A DNA stretch of 27,110 nt, from the NCBI GenBank assembly GCA_905203555.1, contig CAJKWK010000037.1, positions 1 through 27,110 on the forward strand, given 5' to 3'. Under the pieces are notes generated by a model that was not told the DNA's origin, ran no database searches, and saw only the letters and a program-made list of their open reading frames with translations. Every line of letters begins with the position of its first letter. Within the stretch, counting starts at the first letter, position 1. Shown in pieces: positions 22,388 through 27,110 of the stretch. Source of the DNA: an uncultured Lachnospiraceae bacterium (GTDB lineage: Bacteria; Bacillota; Clostridia; Lachnospirales; Lachnospiraceae). The translations under genes and the position numbers were made by a program.

Positions 22388-22906
22388 CTAACTATTCAAA
22401 GCACACCACATTTCATGCCATTTTTCTCCGCCCCAGACAGAATCAGAATCTCCTCTGTCTATAAATCCAAACTTCTCATACATTTCCACCTTACCCGGTA
22501 CACAGGTTAAAATCGCCTCACGTTTTCCCTGATCCTTCTGATATTGCAGGAATTTTCTCATCATTTCTCGTGCAATCCCCCGTTTCTGATATTCCGGAAG
22601 TACCGCCACACTGCAAATCATTACATTTTTCCCATCCGGATCATGAAGACTTGTATCGGTAAATAACTCGTCCCTCAAAGAACACTCGTTGGTACAAAGC
22701 GCATTTATAAATCCAACAATCTTTTTCTTCTCCCGATCAATAGCAACCAAAAACGATTGCGGAGCATACTTAATGCGTTCTTTCATAATTGATAAGGTAC
22801 ATGCCTCACTCGGCGGAAAACAAATGGATTCAATCTCTGTTGTTACTTCTGCGTCATCCGGATCAACCTGCCGCAGTTCATAATACTCGTTAAAATTCTT
22901 ATTCAT
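22388..22906 (-). CDS. GNAT family N-acetyltransferase
   Basis: 172 residues with the GNAT fold. Motif A is VAVLPEYQKRGIAREMMRKF, where the QKRGIA turn binds the acetyl-CoA pyrophosphate. The C terminus has the MYEKFGF signature of the last strand and helix. IESICFPPSEACT near the N terminus resembles arylalkylamine-type acetyltransferases, but the acceptor cannot be named. AAGGAAT lies about 11 bases before the ATG. It is the first gene of the unit with the 91-residue protein and the MATE exporter. A 16-base repeat shared with the recombinase locus lies just upstream of it. Confidence 0.88.
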   Translation of the reverse strand: MNKNFNEYYELRQVDPDDAEVTTEIESICFPPSEACTLSIMKERIKYAPQSFLVAIDREKKKIVGFINALCTNECSLRDELFTDTSLHDPDGKNVMICSVAVLPEYQKRGIAREMMRKFLQYQKDQGKREAILTCVPGKVEMYEKFGFIDRGDSDSVWGGEKWHEMWCALNS

Positions 22907-22938
22907 TCAATTCTTATTCCTTACTTTTTTATATAATC

Positions 22939-22954
22939 TCAGCGTAAGCATTTC
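22939..22954 (+). repeat. Left inverted repeat of the recombinase gene
   Basis: TCAGCGTAAGCATTTC. The same sequence, with one change (C to T), lies in opposite orientation at 23912-23927 on the other side of the recombinase gene. Candidate recombinase site. Confidence 0.7.
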
Positions 22955-22966
22955 TGTTACATCTTT

Positions 22967-23893
22967 TTATAATCCAGATAATGTTCTCATTACTAAGTCT
23001 ACATCTTTATTTTCCAGTTCCTGTATAATATGCAAATATGTTTTCTGCGTTGTCGTCATACTTGCATGCCCCAATCTACGAGCAACACTTGCAATAGATA
23101 CACCTGCAAACAACAATAACGATGCATGTGTATGTCGTAACCCATGGATTGATATTTCAGATATCCCACATGCTTTACAATGTCTAGTAAGCACATCATT
23201 TACAGTGGAATTATAAATTTTTTTATCTCCCACAAAAATAGGTTTATCAGGTGGAAGAGATTTCGTTAATTCAGAAAATTTTACAACTATCTGCCAGTCA
23301 ATTTGAATTTTCCTTACAGAGGACTTATTCTTTGTTGGTAAAAATCCCCCATCACCTTTATAGTCCCATGTTTTGCTTATGGATAACATCTGTCGCGCAA
23401 AATCAAAATCTTCTGGTGTAATAGCCAATGCCTCTGAAAATCTCATACCTGTTTTAGCTACTAAAAGAATAAACCAATCCCAGTTTGGAGTATCTTTAAT
23501 TTCTAAATCAGCAATTAAAGTATGCAGTTCAAATTGATTCAAATATTTGATTTTCTTAATTCGTGGCGTTTTTCCTTTTATAATCGCTTTCCTTGTCGGA
23601 TCTCTTGGAATCAGACCTTCATCAACAGCATCCAGTATGGCCCCCTTTAACTGATGATGAAAATCTAACGTTGTCTGTCGTTCATGTTCTTTCGCGTAAT
23701 CATTTAATAATTGCTGATAAACTGTTCTCGTTATCTCTGCTATAGTTACATTTGGCAGCAATTTTTCCACCCATTTTTGAGACATTAAATATTTATTCAA
23801 TGTTGCGTCTCGTATTGCACCTTTTTTATATACTTCTATCCATTGGGCATAATATTCGCAAAATAATGAAGTCTTGTCCATATCTTTAAGCAT
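22967..23893 (-). CDS. Tyrosine recombinase of the type I RM (hsdS-shuffling) group
   Basis: 308 residues: an N-terminal SAM-like core-binding domain (about 1-105) and a C-terminal catalytic domain. The catalytic set is complete: R151 (TGMRFSEAL), K188 or K190 in the TKNKSS turn, H250-x-x-R253 (HGLRHTHASLL), H276 (RLGHASMTTTQ) and the nucleophile Y286. It closely resembles, as I recall them, the recombinases sitting in type I restriction loci of streptococci, lactobacilli and gut Firmicutes that invert segments of hsdS and so switch DNA-methylation specificity. GGAGG lies 6 bases before the ATG. It follows hsdR by 62 bp on the same strand. Integration of a mobile element is the main alternative role, but no other phage or transposon gene is present. 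Confidence 0.9.
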   Translation of the reverse strand: MLKDMDKTSLFCEYYAQWIEVYKKGAIRDATLNKYLMSQKWVEKLLPNVTIAEITRTVYQQLLNDYAKEHERQTTLDFHHQLKGAILDAVDEGLIPRDPTRKAIIKGKTPRIKKIKYLNQFELHTLIADLEIKDTPNWDWFILLVAKTGMRFSEALAITPEDFDFARQMLSISKTWDYKGDGGFLPTKNKSSVRKIQIDWQIVVKFSELTKSLPPDKPIFVGDKKIYNSTVNDVLTRHCKACGISEISIHGLRHTHASLLLFAGVSIASVARRLGHASMTTTQKTYLHIIQELENKDVDLVMRTLSGL

Positions 23894-23911
23894 AAGTTAC
23901 CTCCATTTCTT

Positions 23912-23927
23912 GAAATACTTACGCTGA
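23912..23927 (-). repeat. Right inverted repeat of the recombinase gene
   Basis: On the minus strand TCAGCGTAAGTATTTC, the partner of 22939-22954. It lies between hsdR and the ribosome binding site of the recombinase gene. Together the two copies bracket a 989-bp segment that holds only the recombinase gene. Confidence 0.7.
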
Positions 23928-23955
23928 TATAAACAATTAAAATACATTTATAAAA

Positions 23956-26952
23956 TTATGCAATCATTAAAAGCGGTTTTATTTCTTCATCTAATATTTT
24001 TCGTAGTTCTGACATCATTTGTTTATAATATTTCAACTTAGGAAGTGCTTTTTCAACAGCTGCTTTATAACTTGTATAATCAACAGTCATTTTAATTGCA
24101 CTTTCATTTGGAATTTCTCCATTCCTATAATGAGTTGCCGCATACATTACATCTTCTTTTGACGCATGCCAAGTAATACAAAAATCAGAAATCACACGAT
24201 TAATACAATCTTCTTTCATATTTTCTACTATATGTAGAATAGATTGTCCCTTATATTTTGTATCATCAATTTCAATTTCTGCAATTAAACTTTCCATAAT
24301 ATCTGCAACTTTCGGATTTTCCTTCCGAAGATCTTCCACATATTGCTTTACTTCATCAATCTTTTTCTGTCGTTCTTCCGGTGTAATATTTTCTGTTTCA
24401 TCTGTAGGAGTAACAATATTTTGAATCAGATTAATAATATACTCGTAATCTATCTTTGTATTACTATAAGCCATCAATTCATAATCTGGATCGATAATCG
24501 GCTCCTCCCCCTCTGATGTTCCCGGTGGAACATCTACTGAATCGCCTCCATCCAGAACTTTTAATTCTTCTACTGCGTTTTTATAATGTCCTGCATAATC
24601 ATAATACTCTTCTTCAGAAATACCATAATCTCCCAGCATACTGTCTTCATATTTTGTAAAAGATTTTAATTGTGAAAACAATGTATCAAAGGTTTGAAAT
24701 AATTTTATAAATACTTTCTTTTCCTTTATTGACATGCCTGGAACATCTGATGGTTTTTCTGCCGACACTCTTAGCGCAGCAAGTGCTTTCTTAAAAGCAG
24801 GTTCAATTTCATCCCATTCTGCTAAAAGAGCCTCTTTTGTACCTCCCGCCGAATACAATTTCACAGCATTGTCAACACATTCTTTAAACATAACAGGCGC
24901 TTGGAAAGTGACAATTTGACCATATGTTTTATTCTTATCATAAATTCGATTCGTTCTGGAAAATGCCTGAATCAAATCATGGGGGCCCATAGGCTGTCTA
25001 TCAATGAATATAGTCGACATGCATGGGGCATCAAAACCTGTTAACAAACGATCTACTACAATAACTAAATCCAATTGTTCATTTCTACTTTTATATTTTC
25101 CATCTTTTCTTGCTAAACGCTTATTCAGATTTCCGTTATATCCTTGAATCTGAGACAATTCATATTTTGTACCAAACATCCCATTATAATCATCCAAGGA
25201 CTTCTGCATTTTATCCTGATTAACCTTTGATCCTTCTTCGTTTTCTGTAACAGAATAGGTAATTGCAAATTTAGGAAAATCTGGAAGTACTTGTTTTATC
25301 TTCTCATCTATTTTTAAGGAAGTTTCCCCATTTTTTACACGTGTCAGCAATTCATAATATTGCTGCGCTCTTTGTATAGAACTCGTTGTCAATAGTGCTT
25401 CATAAGTTTGCCCTTTTCCATTTTGAAACCCTAATTTATGATATGACTTATTTAAAATAATATCCAATACCTTTAGCATATGCGTCTCATTCTCATAAAC
25501 ACTACTGTCCGTCTCATCTTCAATATCAATTGGTCCATTATGTTCTACCTGAAATCCTAGAACCGCTTTATCATGAATCGCATTCTGAATTGTATATTTA
25601 TGTAAACGTTCTCCATACAATTCTTCCGTAGTTCTTGGGAGATCCCCTTTTTGTGGGTATGGATTTTCAGCAAATCGTGGTGTTCCTGTAAATCCATACC
25701 ATAAAGATTTTCCAAAAAAGCGTTCTAATTCTCTTTTCGTCCCCGGAGCAACAGCACGATGACATTCATCCACTACAAATGCAATTCTTAGGTTCTTTAT
25801 CTTACGATATTCTGAAGAATCTTCTTTCAATTTTTTCGTAATCAGGATATGAAGTTTCTGAATTGTAGTTACAATTACCTGACGATCATCTGATTTCAAC
25901 TTTTTCTTCAAATCAATTACATTATCAGTTTCATCTACATCCACTAAATCATTATTTGCATACGCTTGAAATGCCATTGTAGTCTGTGTATCAAGATCTT
26001 TTCTGTCAATCAAAAAAATAGCTTTATCAATAGACGGAATATCCATTAATAAATTTCTTGTAGCCTTATAAGATGTCAAAGTCTTACCTGAACCGGTCGT
26101 ATGCCATACAAATCCTGATTTTCCTCGTTTAGAGGCCTCTCTTATAGACTCAATCGCATGGATTTGATACGGACGTAACAAAATTAACCTCTTCGCATCT
26201 TCATCCAATACAGTATATCTGGCAATCATCTCATGTGCTGCCGGAATCCTTAACACATATTTTGCAAAATCAATATAATCCGGAACAGGATTATTCTCTT
26301 GATCTAACCAGCCACTAATAAATTTAGGATTTAATTCTGTATCACTCGCAGCAGAAAAATATTTTGTATTGACGCCATTACTTATTACAAACATCTGAAC
26401 CGCAGAAAATATTCCTGTAAATTTTCCTTCACTGATATATTTTTTAATTTGCCAAAATCCATCCATATAAGAATGCTGCTTATTTTTTAACTCTATATGA
26501 ATCATCGGGAGACCATTAATCATAAGCGTAACATCAAATCTACGATCTCGCGAAGGCAAATTTTTTTCATCATCGTTTTTCAATGCACTGTATTGATTAA
26601 TCACTTCATATACGCTGGTTCCACCTGCAATATGCTCATGATTCATAACCACAAGATGCAAACGTTCTGTATCTCTCTGCACATGAACCTGCACCTTTCC
26701 ATTTTCACCAATCAGCCATTCTCCCGCCTTATAAAATGAAGAAAATTGCAATTGATTCTTTACCTGTTCAAATTCAGACTCTGTTAAATTTTCTCCATTA
26801 AGACGCTCCTTATTATTCTGCTCTAATATATATTTAAAGTTTGCCCACAAATCTTCTTCGGTTTTTAAATCTTCCCTGTATGTCCACTGAGAGTCTCCTA
26901 AAACCAATTGTTCTATTAATTTTTTTTCAATTACAGCCTCTAATTCCGGCAT
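23956..26952 (-). CDS. hsdR: Type I restriction enzyme, restriction (R) subunit
   Basis: About 998 residues. The N-terminal PD-(D/E)XK nuclease is seen in RRFDVTLMING with D140 and HIELKNK with E154/K156. The SF2 translocase follows: Walker A TTGSGKT (K290), VVDECHR (394-398), GFTGTPRF, and QAFSRTNRIY as motif VI. The C-terminal helical part should contact the methylase-specificity core. HsdR needs HsdM and HsdS to cut unmethylated DNA after translocation. Neither is in the window, so they should lie beyond the right edge or elsewhere. AAAGGGGGAAG precedes the ATG at 26952; the longer start at 27006 lacks a good site. The frame is intact over its full length, so the enzyme is probably functional. 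No clear promoter lies in the 104 bases to the right, consistent with an internal gene of an operon. Confidence 0.95.
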   Translation of the reverse strand: MPELEAVIEKKLIEQLVLGDSQWTYREDLKTEEDLWANFKYILEQNNKERLNGENLTESEFEQVKNQLQFSSFYKAGEWLIGENGKVQVHVQRDTERLHLVVMNHEHIAGGTSVYEVINQYSALKNDDEKNLPSRDRRFDVTLMINGLPMIHIELKNKQHSYMDGFWQIKKYISEGKFTGIFSAVQMFVISNGVNTKYFSAASDTELNPKFISGWLDQENNPVPDYIDFAKYVLRIPAAHEMIARYTVLDEDAKRLILLRPYQIHAIESIREASKRGKSGFVWHTTGSGKTLTSYKATRNLLMDIPSIDKAIFLIDRKDLDTQTTMAFQAYANNDLVDVDETDNVIDLKKKLKSDDRQVIVTTIQKLHILITKKLKEDSSEYRKIKNLRIAFVVDECHRAVAPGTKRELERFFGKSLWYGFTGTPRFAENPYPQKGDLPRTTEELYGERLHKYTIQNAIHDKAVLGFQVEHNGPIDIEDETDSSVYENETHMLKVLDIILNKSYHKLGFQNGKGQTYEALLTTSSIQRAQQYYELLTRVKNGETSLKIDEKIKQVLPDFPKFAITYSVTENEEGSKVNQDKMQKSLDDYNGMFGTKYELSQIQGYNGNLNKRLARKDGKYKSRNEQLDLVIVVDRLLTGFDAPCMSTIFIDRQPMGPHDLIQAFSRTNRIYDKNKTYGQIVTFQAPVMFKECVDNAVKLYSAGGTKEALLAEWDEIEPAFKKALAALRVSAEKPSDVPGMSIKEKKVFIKLFQTFDTLFSQLKSFTKYEDSMLGDYGISEEEYYDYAGHYKNAVEELKVLDGGDSVDVPPGTSEGEEPIIDPDYELMAYSNTKIDYEYIINLIQNIVTPTDETENITPEERQKKIDEVKQYVEDLRKENPKVADIMESLIAEIEIDDTKYKGQSILHIVENMKEDCINRVISDFCITWHASKEDVMYAATHYRNGEIPNESAIKMTVDYTSYKAAVEKALPKLKYYKQMMSELRKILDEEIKPLLMIA

Positions 26953-27081
26953 AATTTCTTCCCCCTTTGATTCATATAGACTGATTATGAATGTTTTTTC
27001 ATACATTTTTAGTAAAAATAACTTCTGCTGGTGAAGAGTGATGAGGTTGTCAATTTGGAATTGTCAAGAAAAGTGTAGTCG

Positions 27082-27110
27082 TTAAAACTCACTAAATTCT
27101 ATCAGTTCCT
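27082..27110 (-). CDS. Possible 3' end of the preceding gene, perhaps hsdS
   Basis: On the minus strand the last 29 bases read ELIEFSEF followed by TAA. If real, this is the C terminus of a gene ending about 75 bp before the long hsdR frame (27006). In type I loci the neighbour is often hsdS, whose C terminus is a helical Glu/Leu-rich segment. Eight residues are far too few to identify it. Confidence 0.25.

Noticed and set aside
27047..27067. Two TTGACAA direct repeats upstream of hsdR as a promoter
   Set aside because: Both look like -35 boxes, but no acceptable -10 lies 16-18 bases downstream of either.
1..27110. tRNA genes, rRNA genes and CRISPR arrays
   Set aside because: I looked for cloverleaf arms with a GTTCGAATC-type T loop and for regularly spaced repeats and found none.

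Overview
The window looks like a stretch of chromosome from a spore-forming, AT-rich Gram-positive gut anaerobe of the Clostridia, most likely Lachnospiraceae. The basis is the sporulation genes spoIID and spoIIQ, the N-terminal-rubredoxin (reverse) rubrerythrin, PerR, a T-box in front of ileS, a DHFR-like small protein typical of Lachnospiraceae, and strong AAGGAGG-type ribosome binding sites. Except for one small gene at the left edge, every gene lies on the minus strand, so the operons read right to left.

Left part (1-5340): a gene-free, hairpin-rich start, a GIY-YIG gene, a shared bidirectional terminator, and a peroxide-stress pair (perR then reverse rubrerythrin) with a strong promoter carrying a PerR-like operator. 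Next come the remains of a surface GH2 glycosidase that has lost its catalytic middle, then spoIID and spoIIQ with candidate sigma-E and sigma-F promoters. Middle (5343-11414): a T-box-controlled ileS, with glgP starting 12 bp after it and a membrane-protein gene after that, closed by a terminator that overlaps the spoIID control region.

Envelope section (11422-14123): a D,D-carboxypeptidase followed by a PcsB-like coiled-coil protein with a C-terminal 3D-type domain. Then come an Rpn/PD-(D/E)XK protein, a DegV lipid-binding protein, and a 440-base intergenic region with three strong hairpins. The compensation pattern of those hairpins points to a minus-strand RNA. Next is a three-gene unit (DHFR-like protein, lipoprotein nuclease, cardiolipin synthase), a lipoprotein, and a GNAT / small protein / MATE exporter unit.

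Right end (22939-27110): a defence locus with the restriction subunit of a type I restriction-modification system and a tyrosine recombinase closely resembling those that shuffle hsdS specificity genes. The recombinase gene is bracketed by 16-base inverted repeats. The methylase and specificity genes, if present, lie beyond the right edge; the last 29 bases may be the tail of hsdS. The most interesting points are this putative phase-variable system, the hairpin cluster at 16619-16758, the overlap of terminator, start site and ribosome binding site before spoIID, and glgP apparently placed under isoleucine T-box control.
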